DNA from: RU20A sp042610495
GTDB lineage: Bacteria > Pseudomonadota > Alphaproteobacteria > Rhizobiales > Rhizobiaceae
NCBI RefSeq assembly: GCF_042610495.1
Contig: NZ_JBHGAP010000003.1
Span: 62,001 to 126,000, forward strand
Direction: 5' to 3'
DNA: 64,000 bases
Under the pieces are notes generated by a model. That model was given only the letters and a program-made list of their open reading frames with translations, had not been told where the DNA came from and made no database searches. Made by a program: the position numbers and the translations under genes. Below are positions 51,661 through 60,988 of the stretch, one piece after another. Every line of letters starts with the position of its first letter. Within the stretch, counting starts at the first letter, position 1.

Positions 51661-52356
51661 CTAGCTGCCGGCCTTTCGCTGGGGGTAGGAGATGATCGAC
51701 AGATAGCGGCAGGGTAGTTTCGTCAGCACCTCCGGCCCGTGCGGCGCATCGGCATCGAAGAACAGGCTGTCGCCGGGATGCATGGGGTAAAGCCGGTCGC
51801 CATGGCGATAGGACACCTCGCCCTCCAGCATGTAGATCAGTTCCATGCCTTCGTGCTGGAAGGTGGGGAAAACGTCGGATTCGGCGGTCAGGGTGATCAG
51901 GTAGGGTTCCACCGTCACGCCGCTTGAATTGTTGTCGATATGGCCTAGCAGGCTGTACTGGTGGCCGGCACGCGTGCCCCGCCGCTCGATCGACACGCCT
52001 TCCCCGGCCTTGACGAAGACGGCATTGCGCGGCTCCTCGTAGCGGCGGAAAAACGCCGTCAGCGGCACGCCGAGCGCCTTCGAGAGGGATTGCAGCGTGG
52101 TCAACGACGGCGAGATATTGCCGTTCTCGATCTTCGAGAGCATGCCGAGCGAAATGCCGGTGGCAGCCGCGAGATCGGTCACGGTAATGCCCAACTGCTT
52201 GCGGTAGGCCCGCACCTCATGGCCGATCGCCATTTCGAGGTTGTTTTCCTTGGGCTCGCGGAGCGCGTGGGGATCCTGGGTGAGGGCGGGGTTGCGCGAT
52301 GCTGTCAAGTCGCCGCTCGTCACGTTTTCTTCGTTGTCTGCTGTGCTCATCGGCAT
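51661..52356 (-). CDS. XRE-family regulator with C-terminal cupin
   Basis: About 231 residues. An HTH_3 domain (GHEVRAYRKQLGITVTDLAAATGISLGMLSKIENGNISPSLTTLQSLSKALGV) follows a 40-residue flexible N-terminal tail; the C-terminal half is a cupin (FPTFQHEGMELIYMLEGEVSYRHGDRLYPMHPGDSLFFDADAPHGPE). PuuR-like regulators of this layout sense amines or amino acids. Start codons GTG 52359, ATG 52356 and ATG 52350 are all possible; 52356 has AAGGGG 4 nt upstream. It likely controls glxBCD-glnT. Confidence 0.9.
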   Translation of the reverse strand: MPMSTADNEENVTSGDLTASRNPALTQDPHALREPKENNLEMAIGHEVRAYRKQLGITVTDLAAATGISLGMLSKIENGNISPSLTTLQSLSKALGVPLTAFFRRYEEPRNAVFVKAGEGVSIERRGTRAGHQYSLLGHIDNNSSGVTVEPYLITLTAESDVFPTFQHEGMELIYMLEGEVSYRHGDRLYPMHPGDSLFFDADAPHGPEVLTKLPCRYLSIISYPQRKAGS

Positions 52357-52426
52357 CACGCCCCTTCGTCTTGGGGAGCAAATCTATCCTGTGAGTGAAA
52401 TTTTGCAAATTACAGAGAAAACTTCC

Positions 52427-53413
52427 TCAGCCGCGCCGCATCTGCCCCGGCGTCAGGCCGAAGGCGGTCTTGAACTGGCGTGCGAAATGGGAGGCGCTGG
52501 AAAAGCCCGTGGCAAAAGCGATTTCGGAGATGGAGAGGGGGCTCTGGGCCAGCAGTTTGCGGGCCTGGTCAAGGCGCAGGCGCCGGTAGGTCTGTGAAAA
52601 GCCGGTGCCGAGTTCTTCCGCGAAGAGGCGGTCGAGGTGGCGGATGCTGATGCCGGCGGTGCGGGCGATGGCGGTGCGGGGCAGGGGCCGTTCCAGTGCC
52701 ATTTCCATGGTTTCGAGCGCTGCCAGAAGCGCGGGGTGGCGCGTGCCGTGGCGCTCGGCGGACGATCCGCGTTGCGGTCCTTCGGGATCGGCGACGGCGG
52801 TGTGGAGATACCAGTCGCTGACGCGGCGGGCAAAGGCCGGGCCCATGCGGTCGGCGATCAGTGCATGCATCATGTCGAGCGGCGCGATGCCACCACCACA
52901 GGTGATGCGGTCGCGGTCGATGACGAAGCGGGCGGGCCGGGGCGCGAGCGTCGGGAAGGCTTCCTTGAGTGCCGGGGCATGTTCCCAGTGGATGGTGAAG
53001 TCGCGGTCGTCCAGCAGCCCGGCTTCGGCCAAGAGGTAGGAGCCCGAGGAGATGCCGCCCAGCCTGACGCCTTCGCGGGAGAGGCGCCTGAGCACCGGAT
53101 AGGCGGCGCGGGCGGCCTTCCAGTCCTCGGGATTGCCGCCGGCGAGAATAAAGACGGTATGGAGGCCGGGCGCGGCGTGGGCGATGTCCGTGGCCGGCAC
53201 GGTAAAGCCGGCGGAGGAGCGCACGCTTTCGGCCGCGGCGCCGAGCGTTTCGACGGCATAGAGCTCGGCGCCTGCAATCAGGTTGGCGGCGCGCAAGGGT
53301 TCCGTCGCCGAGGCAAAGGACATCAACGCGAAGCGATCGACCAGCAGGAAGCCGAAGCGGTGGGTGGCTTGGCCTGTCTGCTGTTGGCCTGCCTGCGGAT
53401 GAAAATCAGTCAT
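52427..53413 (-). CDS. glxA: GlxA-family AraC-type regulator (DJ-1/PfpI + AraC HTH)
   Basis: A 328-residue two-domain regulator. Residues about 15-190 are a DJ-1/PfpI amidotransferase-like sensor (RFGFLLVDRFALMSFASATEPLRAAN, GISSGSYLLAEAGLL, ITCGGGIAPLDMM); the C-terminal 100 residues are an AraC double HTH (RTAGISIRHLDRLFAEELGTG and ISEIAFATGFSSASHFARQFKTAFGLTPGQ). The elbow Cys of PfpI proteases is replaced by Ser in GISSGSY. It is encoded head-to-head with soxB over 94 bp and probably activates soxBDAG and/or glx genes. Confidence 0.92.
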   Translation of the reverse strand: MTDFHPQAGQQQTGQATHRFGFLLVDRFALMSFASATEPLRAANLIAGAELYAVETLGAAAESVRSSAGFTVPATDIAHAAPGLHTVFILAGGNPEDWKAARAAYPVLRRLSREGVRLGGISSGSYLLAEAGLLDDRDFTIHWEHAPALKEAFPTLAPRPARFVIDRDRITCGGGIAPLDMMHALIADRMGPAFARRVSDWYLHTAVADPEGPQRGSSAERHGTRHPALLAALETMEMALERPLPRTAIARTAGISIRHLDRLFAEELGTGFSQTYRRLRLDQARKLLAQSPLSISEIAFATGFSSASHFARQFKTAFGLTPGQMRRG

Positions 53414-53507
53414 GGCCTGAAAATGACATGAAACGGCCCATTCATGCAATTCTGGTTGAGGCCGTCGGCGTACTCTTTCCGTCATCTTCCGACAACGGGT
53501 CGCCGCC

Positions 53508-54758
53508 ATGCGCTATTCCGCTCTCTCGCTTCTCACCAAGGCCCTTGGCGGCAACAAGGGCTGGGCGCCGGCCTTCCGTTCGCCCGCGCCGAAGCCGCAT
53601 TATGACGTGATCATCGTCGGCGGCGGCGGGCATGGGCTCGCGACGGCCTACTATCTCTCCAAGGTCTTCGGGATCACCAATGTGGCGGTGTTGGAAAAGG
53701 GCTATCTCGGCTCCGGCAATATCGGCCGCAACACGACGATCATCCGCTCGAACTACCTGCTGCCTGGCAACAACCCGTTCTACGAGCTTTCCATGAAGCT
53801 CTGGGAAGGGCTGGAGCAGGATTTCAATTTCAATGCGATGGTCTCGCAGCGCGGCATCATCAACCTCTTCCATTCCGATGGCCAGCGCGACGCCTATACG
53901 CGGCGCGGCAATGCCATGCAGTTGCTGGGCGTCGGTGCCGAGTTGCTGGACCGGGATGCGGTGAAGGCGATGCTGCCCTTCATGGATTTCGACAACGCCC
54001 GCTTCCCGATCCTCGGCGGCCTGCTGCACCGGCGCGGCGGCACGGTGCGGCACGATGCGGTCGCCTGGGGATATGCGCGCGGCGCCGACAGCCATGGCGT
54101 CGATATTATCCAGCATTGCGAGGTGACGGGCATTCGCCGCGAGAACGGCAAGGTGACGGGCGTGGAGACCACGAAGGGCTTTATCGGCTGCAACCGGGTG
54201 GCGCTCGCCGCGGCCGGCAACTCTACCGTGGTGGCCGACATGGCCGGGCTTCGCCTGCCGATCGAAAGCCACGTGCTGCAGGCCTTCGTTTCCGAGGGGC
54301 TGAAGCCCTTCATCGACTGCGTCGTCACCTTCGGCGCCGGGCATTTCTACGTCTCGCAGTCCGACAAGGGCGGCCTCGTCTTCGGCGGTGATATCGACGG
54401 CTACAATTCCTATGCGCAACGCGGCAATCTCGCGACCGTCGAGCATGTGGCCGAGGCCGGCGTTGCGATGATCCCGTCGCTCTCGCGCGTACGCGTGCTG
54501 CGCTCCTGGGGCGGCATCATGGACATGAGCATGGATGGCTCGCCGATCATCGACCGCACCCACATCGACAATCTCTACCTGAATGCCGGCTGGTGTTACG
54601 GCGGCTTCAAGGCGACGCCGGCCTCCGGCTACTGTTTCGCGCATCTGATCGCCCGCAACGCGCCCCACGAGACGGCGCGGGCCTTCCGCCTCGACCGGTT
54701 CGAAACCGGCCGGCTCATCGATGAAAAGGGCGTCGGCGCCCAGCCCAACCTGCATTGA
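53508..54758 (+). CDS. soxB: Sarcosine oxidase beta-like subunit / N-methylglutamate dehydrogenase subunit
   Basis: A 416-residue flavin amine oxidase: FAD-binding VIIVGGGGHGLATAYYL (34-50), then GLLHRRGGTVRHDAVAWG (171-188), where His174 is in the position of the covalent FMN histidine of heterotetrameric sarcosine oxidases. It oxidises the N-methyl group, with FAD and FMN shared with SoxA. Linked glx and glnT genes suggest N-methylglutamate rather than (or as well as) sarcosine. First gene of soxBDAG. Confidence 0.92.
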   Translation: MRYSALSLLTKALGGNKGWAPAFRSPAPKPHYDVIIVGGGGHGLATAYYLSKVFGITNVAVLEKGYLGSGNIGRNTTIIRSNYLLPGNNPFYELSMKLWEGLEQDFNFNAMVSQRGIINLFHSDGQRDAYTRRGNAMQLLGVGAELLDRDAVKAMLPFMDFDNARFPILGGLLHRRGGTVRHDAVAWGYARGADSHGVDIIQHCEVTGIRRENGKVTGVETTKGFIGCNRVALAAAGNSTVVADMAGLRLPIESHVLQAFVSEGLKPFIDCVVTFGAGHFYVSQSDKGGLVFGGDIDGYNSYAQRGNLATVEHVAEAGVAMIPSLSRVRVLRSWGGIMDMSMDGSPIIDRTHIDNLYLNAGWCYGGFKATPASGYCFAHLIARNAPHETARAFRLDRFETGRLIDEKGVGAQPNLH

Positions 54759-54767
54759 GAAACCGAC

Positions 54768-55049
54768 ATGGCAAGCCTCATCACCTGCCCCCATTGCGGG
54801 CCGCGACCCAAGGAAGAGTTCTCCATCAGGAGCGACGCATCGCTCGTGCGGCCTGCGCCGGACGCCGATGCCGAGACCTGGCATGCCTATGTCTATCTGC
54901 GCGACAATCCGCGCGGCCGGCATCTGGAATACTGGCACCATGCGGCGGGCTGCCGGCGCTGGCTGGTGGTGGAGCGTGACACGCAGACCCATGCCGTGCA
55001 GTCCGTGACCGATGCTGCGGATGTTACCCGCGCCCGAGGTGCCGCATGA
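54768..55049 (+). CDS. soxD: Sarcosine oxidase delta-like subunit (zinc-binding)
   Basis: A 93-residue small subunit with the zinc ligands C7 and C10 (CPHC) and His57/58 and C62 (YWHHAAGC). RDNPRG and CRRWLVVERDT are family hallmarks. It caps the oxidase complex. It starts 9 bp after soxB and overlaps soxA by ATGA. Confidence 0.93.
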   Translation: MASLITCPHCGPRPKEEFSIRSDASLVRPAPDADAETWHAYVYLRDNPRGRHLEYWHHAAGCRRWLVVERDTQTHAVQSVTDAADVTRARGAA

Positions 55050-58000
55050 CCCCGTTCCGTCTTCCCGCCGGCGGGCGTATCGACCGCGCCCGCAAGATCG
55101 GCTTCTCCTTCGATGGCCGCGCCTATTACGGCCATGCCGGCGACACGCTGGCGTCCGCGCTGCTTGCCAACGGCGTCAGCCTCATGGCGCGCTCCTTCAA
55201 ATATCATCGCCCGCGTGGAGCCGTGACGGCGGGTGCCTCCGAGCCGAATGCGCTGGTGACGATCGGCACGGGCGGGCGCACGGAGCCGAACACGCGGGCG
55301 ACGGTCGCCGAGCTTTACGAGGGGCTGGATGCCATCAGCCAGAACCGCTGGCCGTCACTGTCCTTCGATATTGGTTCGGTGAACAGCCTTCTGTCGCCGG
55401 TGCTGGGTGCCGGCTTCTACTACAAGACCTTCATGTGGCCGGCCGCCTTCTGGGAGAAGGTCTACGAGCCGCTGATCCGCAAGGCCGCAGGTCTCGGCCG
55501 CGCCACCTATGAGGCCGATCCTGATACCTACGAGAAGTGCTGGGCGCATTGCGACCTGCTGGTGATCGGCGGCGGTGCGGCCGGGCTTTCGGCCGCCGTG
55601 ACGGCGGCGCGGGCGCGCGCGCGGGTGATCGTCGCCGACGAGCAGGCGGAGATGGGCGGCTGGCTGCTCTCGGAAAGCGGCGTCATTGATGGCGTTCCGG
55701 CGGCAACGGTGCTGGCCGGCCTGCTCTCCGAGCTTGAAGGGTATCCGAATGTGACGCTCCTGCCGAGGAGCACGGTGTTCGGCTGGTACGACGACGGCGT
55801 GTTCGGCGCGGTGGAGCGAGTGCAGAAGCATGTGCCGCGGATCGACGCCAACCGTCCGGTCGAGCGCCTGTGGCGCATCGCGGCCCGCCACGCCATTCTC
55901 GCCACCGGCGTTGAAGAACGCCCCCTTGTGTTCGGCGGCAACGACATTCCGGGCGTCATGACGGCATCCGCCATGCGCACCTGGCTGACGCGCTACGGCG
56001 TGGCGGCGGGGAAGAACCCGGCGATCTTCGCCAATGACGACAGCGCCTATGCGCTCGCCGCCGATCTCGAGGCCGCAGGCCTGACGGTCGCGGCGATTGT
56101 CGATCCGCGCGCCGATGGCGGAAGGGACTGGGCAGGGCGGGCCGAGGTGCTGCGCAATGCGGTGGTCACCGACGCCCATGGTGGCAAGGCTGTGGAAGCG
56201 ATCTCGGTGCGGGTCAACGGCGCGCAGCGCAAGATCGCGGCCGATGCGCTTGCCATGGCTGGTGGCTTCAGCCCGGTCATCCATCTCTCCTGCCATCGCG
56301 GCGCAAAGCCGGTCTGGTCGGAGGAGAAGGCGGCGTTCCTCGCGCCATCCGGTCTGGACGGGCTAACCGTTGCCGGTGGCGCGGCAGCCTTGCGGGGTGT
56401 GGCTGCGGCGCTCGCCGATGGCGCCGCGAAGGCGGCTGATGCGCTCGCGTCTTTCGGCTTTGCCGCAATGCCGGCCTTTGCCGCAGCGGCGGAAGAGGGC
56501 GGGGCGGCAAAGCCGCTCTGGTCGGTGCCGGGTGCGAAAGGCAAGGCCTTCGTCGATTACCAGAACGACGTGCATACGAAGGATCTGGGGCTCGCTGTGC
56601 GCGAGGGCTATGGCCATGTGGAGCTTGCCAAGCGCTACACCACGAACGGCATGGCAACGGATCAGGGCAAGCTTTCCAATGTGAATGCGATCGGCATTCT
56701 GGCGGAAGCGCGCGGCGTTTCGCCGGCCGAAGTCGGCACCACGACGTTCCGGCCCTTCTATACGCCGGTGTCCTTTGGCGCTCTGGCCGGCACGTCGCGC
56801 GGCAAACATTTCCAGCCGGTGCGCCAGTCGCCGCTGCATGGCTGGGCGAAGAAGAATGGTGCGACCTTTGTCGAAACGGGCCTCTGGTATCGCTCCGCCT
56901 GGTTCCCGCGCGCCGGCGAGACGACATGGCGCGAGAGCGTGGACCGCGAAGTGACGACGACGCGCAGCGCCGCCGGTCTCTGCGACGTCTCCACCCTCGG
57001 CAAGATCGAGATCACGGGGCGGGATGCGGCGACCTTCCTCGACCGCGTCTATTGCAACAATTTTGCCAAGCTCCCCGTCGGCAAGGCGCGCTACGGGCTG
57101 ATGCTACGCGAGGACGGTTTCATCTACGACGACGGCACCACGAGCCGGCTGGACGAGAACCGCTATTTCATGACGACGACCACGGCCTATGCGGCCGGCG
57201 TCATGGCGCATCTGGAATTCTGCGCGCAGGCGCTCTGGCCCGAGCTCGACGTGCGCTTCGCCTCCGTCACCGACGAATGGGCGCAGATGGCGATTGCCGG
57301 GCCGAAGTCGCGGGAGATCCTTTCTGCCATCGTCGATGCCGATCTCTCCGATGCCGCCATGCCGTTCCTCGGTGCGCGCACGGTGACGCTTGCCGGCGGC
57401 GCCATCGAGGGCAGGCTGTTCCGCATCTCGTTCTCCGGCGAACTGGCCTATGAGCTCGCCGTTCCCGCCGGCTATGGCGAGGCGGTGGCGGACGCGATCA
57501 TGGAGGCGGGACGGCCGCATGGCATCTGCGCCTATGGTGTCGAAGCGCTCGCCGTCATGCGCATCGAAAAGGGCCATGTGACGCACAACGAGATCAACGG
57601 TACGGTGGTGCCCGCCGATCTCGGCTTCGGCCGCATGGTGTCGGCGACCAAGGCTGATTTCATCGGCAAGGCGATGCTGTCGCGCGCGGGCCTGACCGAT
57701 CCCGATCGGCCGCGCCTCGTCGGCGTCAAGCCGCTCGACCCGAAGGACGGCTTCCGCACCGGCAGCCACATCCTCGCGGACGGGGCGGAGGCGACGCTGG
57801 AGAATGACGAGGGCTATGTCTCCTCCTCCTGCTATTCGCCCTCTCTCGGCCATACGATAGGCCTTGCGCTCGTCAAGCGCGGACCGGAGCGCATCGGCGA
57901 GCGGGTGCAGATCTGGAATTCCGTGCGCGGCGAATTCACCATGGGTGTGCTGACCAGCCCCGTCTTCATCGACCCTGACAATGCGAGGCTCCATGGCTGA
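55046..58000 (+). CDS. soxA: Sarcosine oxidase alpha-like subunit / N-methylglutamate dehydrogenase
   Basis: A 984-residue multidomain protein. An N-terminal ferredoxin-like domain (FSFDGRAYYGHAGDTLASALLANG), an NAD-binding flavin-disulfide-type domain (CDLLVIGGGAAGLSAAVTAA, about 169), AGGFSPVIHL, then a GcvT-like folate-binding C-terminal half (TRSAAGLCDVSTLGKIEI, GVEALAVMRIEKGHVTHNEI). The last half transfers the oxidised methyl group to THF as methylene-THF. It overlaps soxD (ATGA) and soxG (8 bp). Confidence 0.94.
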   Translation: MTPFRLPAGGRIDRARKIGFSFDGRAYYGHAGDTLASALLANGVSLMARSFKYHRPRGAVTAGASEPNALVTIGTGGRTEPNTRATVAELYEGLDAISQNRWPSLSFDIGSVNSLLSPVLGAGFYYKTFMWPAAFWEKVYEPLIRKAAGLGRATYEADPDTYEKCWAHCDLLVIGGGAAGLSAAVTAARARARVIVADEQAEMGGWLLSESGVIDGVPAATVLAGLLSELEGYPNVTLLPRSTVFGWYDDGVFGAVERVQKHVPRIDANRPVERLWRIAARHAILATGVEERPLVFGGNDIPGVMTASAMRTWLTRYGVAAGKNPAIFANDDSAYALAADLEAAGLTVAAIVDPRADGGRDWAGRAEVLRNAVVTDAHGGKAVEAISVRVNGAQRKIAADALAMAGGFSPVIHLSCHRGAKPVWSEEKAAFLAPSGLDGLTVAGGAAALRGVAAALADGAAKAADALASFGFAAMPAFAAAAEEGGAAKPLWSVPGAKGKAFVDYQNDVHTKDLGLAVREGYGHVELAKRYTTNGMATDQGKLSNVNAIGILAEARGVSPAEVGTTTFRPFYTPVSFGALAGTSRGKHFQPVRQSPLHGWAKKNGATFVETGLWYRSAWFPRAGETTWRESVDREVTTTRSAAGLCDVSTLGKIEITGRDAATFLDRVYCNNFAKLPVGKARYGLMLREDGFIYDDGTTSRLDENRYFMTTTTAYAAGVMAHLEFCAQALWPELDVRFASVTDEWAQMAIAGPKSREILSAIVDADLSDAAMPFLGARTVTLAGGAIEGRLFRISFSGELAYELAVPAGYGEAVADAIMEAGRPHGICAYGVEALAVMRIEKGHVTHNEINGTVVPADLGFGRMVSATKADFIGKAMLSRAGLTDPDRPRLVGVKPLDPKDGFRTGSHILADGAEATLENDEGYVSSSCYSPSLGHTIGLALVKRGPERIGERVQIWNSVRGEFTMGVLTSPVFIDPDNARLHG

Positions 58001-58559
58001 GATCGTGCTTTCCCATCGCGCCGCGCTCTCCGGTGCCGCCACGGGCCGCTTCGGAGCCGCGTTCGATCCCGCCCGGTCGCTGACGCTTTCGGCGCTGCCG
58101 GAGGGGCATGTGCTGCATGTTCTGGCCGCTCCGGGTGCTGTGCCGGATGCCGATGCGATTGCGGCGGCTGGCGGCGGGGCTTTGCGCGCCTATGCGCCCG
58201 GCCAGTGGTTCGTCGTGGGTGACACGAAGCTGGATGCGGCGCGCAAAGCGGCGATCGCGGCCACGCTTGCCGGTGTCGCGGATGTCGTGGATACCAGCCA
58301 TGGCCGCGTGCGAATGGCGCTGTCCGGCGGCGCCGTCGAGCGGGTGCTGGCGAAGGGTACGGCCGTCGATCTGGCGCTCTCGGTCTTCCCGATCGGCAAA
58401 AGCGCCACGACGCTGGTCGGCCACATCTCCGTCCAGCTGACCCGCACCGGGGAAGACGTCTTCGAACTCATGGTGCTGCGCGGCTTTGCCGAAAGCCTGT
58501 GGGATGAGCTGATCGGCATGGCGAAGGAGTTCGGCGTTCAGGCGGTCGGCCCGGTCTGA
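57993..58559 (+). CDS. soxG: Sarcosine oxidase gamma-like subunit
   Basis: A 188-residue protein starting at ATG 57993 (GAGG 4 nt upstream), inside the last codons of soxA. It has the GcvT-like fold of the gamma subunit: AYAPGQWFVVGDTKLDAARK, VVDTSHGRVRMALSGGAVERVL, and a C-terminal VFELMVLRGFAESLWDELIGMAKEFG. It completes the B-D-A-G order of heterotetrameric sarcosine oxidase/N-methylglutamate dehydrogenase. Confidence 0.9.
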   Translation: MAEIVLSHRAALSGAATGRFGAAFDPARSLTLSALPEGHVLHVLAAPGAVPDADAIAAAGGGALRAYAPGQWFVVGDTKLDAARKAAIAATLAGVADVVDTSHGRVRMALSGGAVERVLAKGTAVDLALSVFPIGKSATTLVGHISVQLTRTGEDVFELMVLRGFAESLWDELIGMAKEFGVQAVGPV

Positions 58560-58598
58560 GGCCTTCCACGCCTCCCTGTCTGCGCCTAGAATGCGGCC

Positions 58599-58970
58599 AT
58601 GACCAAACCCGCCCCGCTCCAGCCCGTGCTGCGCATCGATTTCCCGCTCGGCGACCGGCTCGGGCGCGGCAAGATCGAATTGCTCGAACATATCCGCGAC
58701 ACCGGCTCGATCTCGGCCGCCGGCCGCGCCATGGACATGTCCTACCGTCGCGCCTGGCTGCTCATCAGCGATCTCAACCGCATGTTCCGCGAGCCCGCCG
58801 TCACCAGCCAGCGGGGCGGCCGCGAGGGCGGCGGGGCGGCGGTGACCCCGTTCGGCGAGGAACTGATCCGGCGCTTCCGGCAGATGGAGGCGGATGCGGC
58901 AGCCGCGATGCGCGCCGATCTCGACTGGCTGGAGGCGGCGCGCAGTGGCGAGGAGGCTTCCGCTGAGTAG
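58599..58970 (+). CDS. ModE-like regulator, DNA-binding domain only
   Basis: A 123-residue winged-helix protein like the N-terminal half of ModE: GKIELLEHIRDTGSISAAGRAMDMSYRRAWLLISDLNRMF and VTSQRGGREGGGAAVTPFGEEL. The TOBE/Mop molybdate-binding domains of E. coli ModE (about 260 residues) are absent; the C-terminus is a short acidic helix. It is close to modCB, modA and a ModE-like palindrome, so it is the likely regulator; how it would sense molybdate without a Mop domain is unclear. Confidence 0.85.
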   Translation: MTKPAPLQPVLRIDFPLGDRLGRGKIELLEHIRDTGSISAAGRAMDMSYRRAWLLISDLNRMFREPAVTSQRGGREGGGAAVTPFGEELIRRFRQMEADAAAAMRADLDWLEAARSGEEASAE

Positions 58971-59087
58971 CATTCCGAGGATGCTTCATCATGACGGATG
59001 CGGGAACAGGGAAACGGTGTCTGCTCTCTTTTCCATTCCGCGCGACGCTGTCTCGGATGGGTTTTAAGAGGCTTGTATCAGACGCCC

Positions 59088-59170
59088 CCGTCGTCCTCGG
59101 GCTTGACCCGAGGACCCATGCGGCGCGCCGCGGCCGTTGCGTGGATCCTCGGCTCGGAGGCCGAGGATGA
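59088..59170. repeat. Rhizobial palindromic repeat element
   Basis: CCTCGGGcttgacCCGAGG (about 59094-59113) followed by GGATCCTCGGctcggagGCCGAGGAT (about 59143-59168), nearly the same pair as at 30861-30950 but with the last arm cut short. It occupies most of the 249-bp gap between the ModE-like gene and the convergent modC. Confidence 0.75.
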
Positions 59171-59219
59171 ATGAGGGTGGCACTTCTGCTGCCGGATTTG
59201 GAAAGCCGAGCGAATGCTT

Positions 59220-60290
59220 TCACCGCGCCAGCGCCACGCTCTTGATCACGGCATGCAGAGGAAGTCCCACGGTCAGGCCGAGGCTGCGAGCGGAGTGCGT
59301 GGTGATCCGCGAAAGCAGGCGCGTGCCGGCGCAGTCGAGGGTCAGGTCCACGGTTCCTTCCTCCGACGGCTTCATCTCCACGAGCGTGGCCGGCAGGATG
59401 TTGAGGGCGCTGAGGCCCTGGGGGTGGTCGAGCGCGATCATCACGTCGCGGGCGGGCACGAAAAGCCGGATGGGCGCACCGCGCATGGCGCGCAGGCCGG
59501 GGATTCGGAGCATATGGCCGGTGGCGGTTCGCAGCCTGGCGAGCCCGTCTTCCTCGCCCTCCAGCACGGCCTCAATGACCGCGCCGGCCTCTTTGCGGCC
59601 GAGACGGTCGGCCAGCGTGGCGGTGGAGAGAAGGGTGGAAACCGGGCCTTCAGCCACGACGCGGCCTGCCTCCAGCATGACGACCCGGTCTGCCAGCAGG
59701 GCGATCTCCTGGAGCGCGTGGCTGACATAGAGGATGGGGATGCGCGTCTGCCGGCACAGCCGTTCCAGATAGGGCAGGATGTCGGCCTTGCGCTCGTCAT
59801 CCAGCGCCGAGAGCGGCTCGTCCATCAGAAGGGCGCGGGGGGATGACAGAAGCGCCCGGCCGATCGCGACCCGCTGGCGCTCGCCGCCCGACAGCGTGGC
59901 GGGGCGGCGGTTGACAAGCGGCGCGATGCCGAGGAGATCGACGATCGGCTCCAGCGGCTCGGGCCTGACCCCGCGCGGCAGGAAGCGTTGCCCGTAGGCA
60001 AGGTTTTGCGCCACCGTCAGATGCGGGAAAAGACGCGGCTCCTGAAAGACATAGCCGAAGCGGCGGCGGTGGGCGGGCACGCGGATGCGGCTTGCCGTGT
60101 CGAGCAACACGGTGTCCTCGATGCTGACGCGCCCTTCCTCCGGCGATAGGAGGCCGGCGACCGCGCTGACCAGTGAGGTCTTGCCGGAGCCGGAGCGGCC
60201 GAAGAGCGCGGTGACGCCCGGCGGCGCCTCGAAGCGGGCGTCGAGCGTGATGGCGCCCAGGCGGTGGCGGATGGCGATGGCAAGCGTCAT
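59220..60290 (-). CDS. modC: Molybdate ABC transporter ATP-binding protein
   Basis: A 356-residue ATPase: Walker A FGRSGSGKTSL (about 32-42), signature LSGGERQRVAIGRALL, Walker B ALLMDEPLSALDDERK, then a C-terminal TOBE (Mop-like) domain after about 285 (GAPIRLFVPARDVMIALDHPQGLSALNILPATL), which marks ModC. It overlaps the modB stop by ATGA. It powers molybdate uptake. Confidence 0.95.
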   Translation of the reverse strand: MTLAIAIRHRLGAITLDARFEAPPGVTALFGRSGSGKTSLVSAVAGLLSPEEGRVSIEDTVLLDTASRIRVPAHRRRFGYVFQEPRLFPHLTVAQNLAYGQRFLPRGVRPEPLEPIVDLLGIAPLVNRRPATLSGGERQRVAIGRALLSSPRALLMDEPLSALDDERKADILPYLERLCRQTRIPILYVSHALQEIALLADRVVMLEAGRVVAEGPVSTLLSTATLADRLGRKEAGAVIEAVLEGEEDGLARLRTATGHMLRIPGLRAMRGAPIRLFVPARDVMIALDHPQGLSALNILPATLVEMKPSEEGTVDLTLDCAGTRLLSRITTHSARSLGLTVGLPLHAVIKSVALAR

Positions 60291-60988
60291 GCGGCGGCGA
60301 TCCTGCGGGCAACACGGCTTGCTAGCATTTCAGAGGCGACCAGAGCGGCCATGGAGATCGCAACGGAGATCAGCGTCAGCCGGAGCGCCTCGGCATCGCC
60401 GCCCGGCACCTGCGTAAACGCATAGATGGCGGCGGACAGCGTCTGGGTCTCCCCGGGAATGGCGGAGACGAAGGTCATGGTGGCGCCGAACTCGCCCATG
60501 GCCTTGGCGAAGCCGAGAATGGCGCCCGCGATGACACCCGGCAGGATGAGCGGCAGCGTCACCGTAGCAAAGACCTGAAGGCGACCGGCGCCCAGCGTGG
60601 CGGCCGCCTGCTCCAGCCGTCGGTCCACCATCTCGATCGAGAGGCGGATGCTGCGCACCATCAGCGGAAAGCCCATGATGGCGGCGGCGAGCGCCGCGCC
60701 CGTCCAGCGAAAGGAGAAGACGAGGCCGAGATGGGCTTCCAGGAAGGCGCCGACCGGGCCCTTGCGGCCGAATGTGACGAGCAGCAGGAAGCCGGTGACG
60801 ACGGGCGGCAGGATGAGCGGCAGGTGGACGAGGCCGTTCAGCAGGCTGATCCCCGGAAAACGGCCGCGGGCGAGTATCAGGGCCGTGAGGATGGCAAGCG
60901 GCAGGCTGGCGAGCGTGGCCACGGTCGCGATCCGGATCGTCAGCAGGATCGCGGTGGTCTCCGCCTCGCTCAGCACCCAGCCGTCCAT
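60287..60988 (-). CDS. modB: Molybdate ABC transporter permease
   Basis: A 233-residue permease with five or six spans and the EAA-type loop (EQAAATLGAGRLQVFATVTLPLILPGVIAGAILGFAKAMGEFGATM). ATG 60988 gives the usual ModB length; upstream frame extension is not supported. Its binding protein ModA is encoded 1.8 kb away on the same strand, across the fba gene, instead of directly upstream. Confidence 0.94.
   Translation of the reverse strand: MDGWVLSEAETTAILLTIRIATVATLASLPLAILTALILARGRFPGISLLNGLVHLPLILPPVVTGFLLLVTFGRKGPVGAFLEAHLGLVFSFRWTGAALAAAIMGFPLMVRSIRLSIEMVDRRLEQAAATLGAGRLQVFATVTLPLILPGVIAGAILGFAKAMGEFGATMTFVSAIPGETQTLSAAIYAFTQVPGGDAEALRLTLISVAISMAALVASEMLASRVARRIAAA

Noticed and set aside
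58971..59219. GGAAC at 59003 as stress promoter
   Set aside because: No CGTT at 16 or 17 nt downstream; the following gene is convergent.
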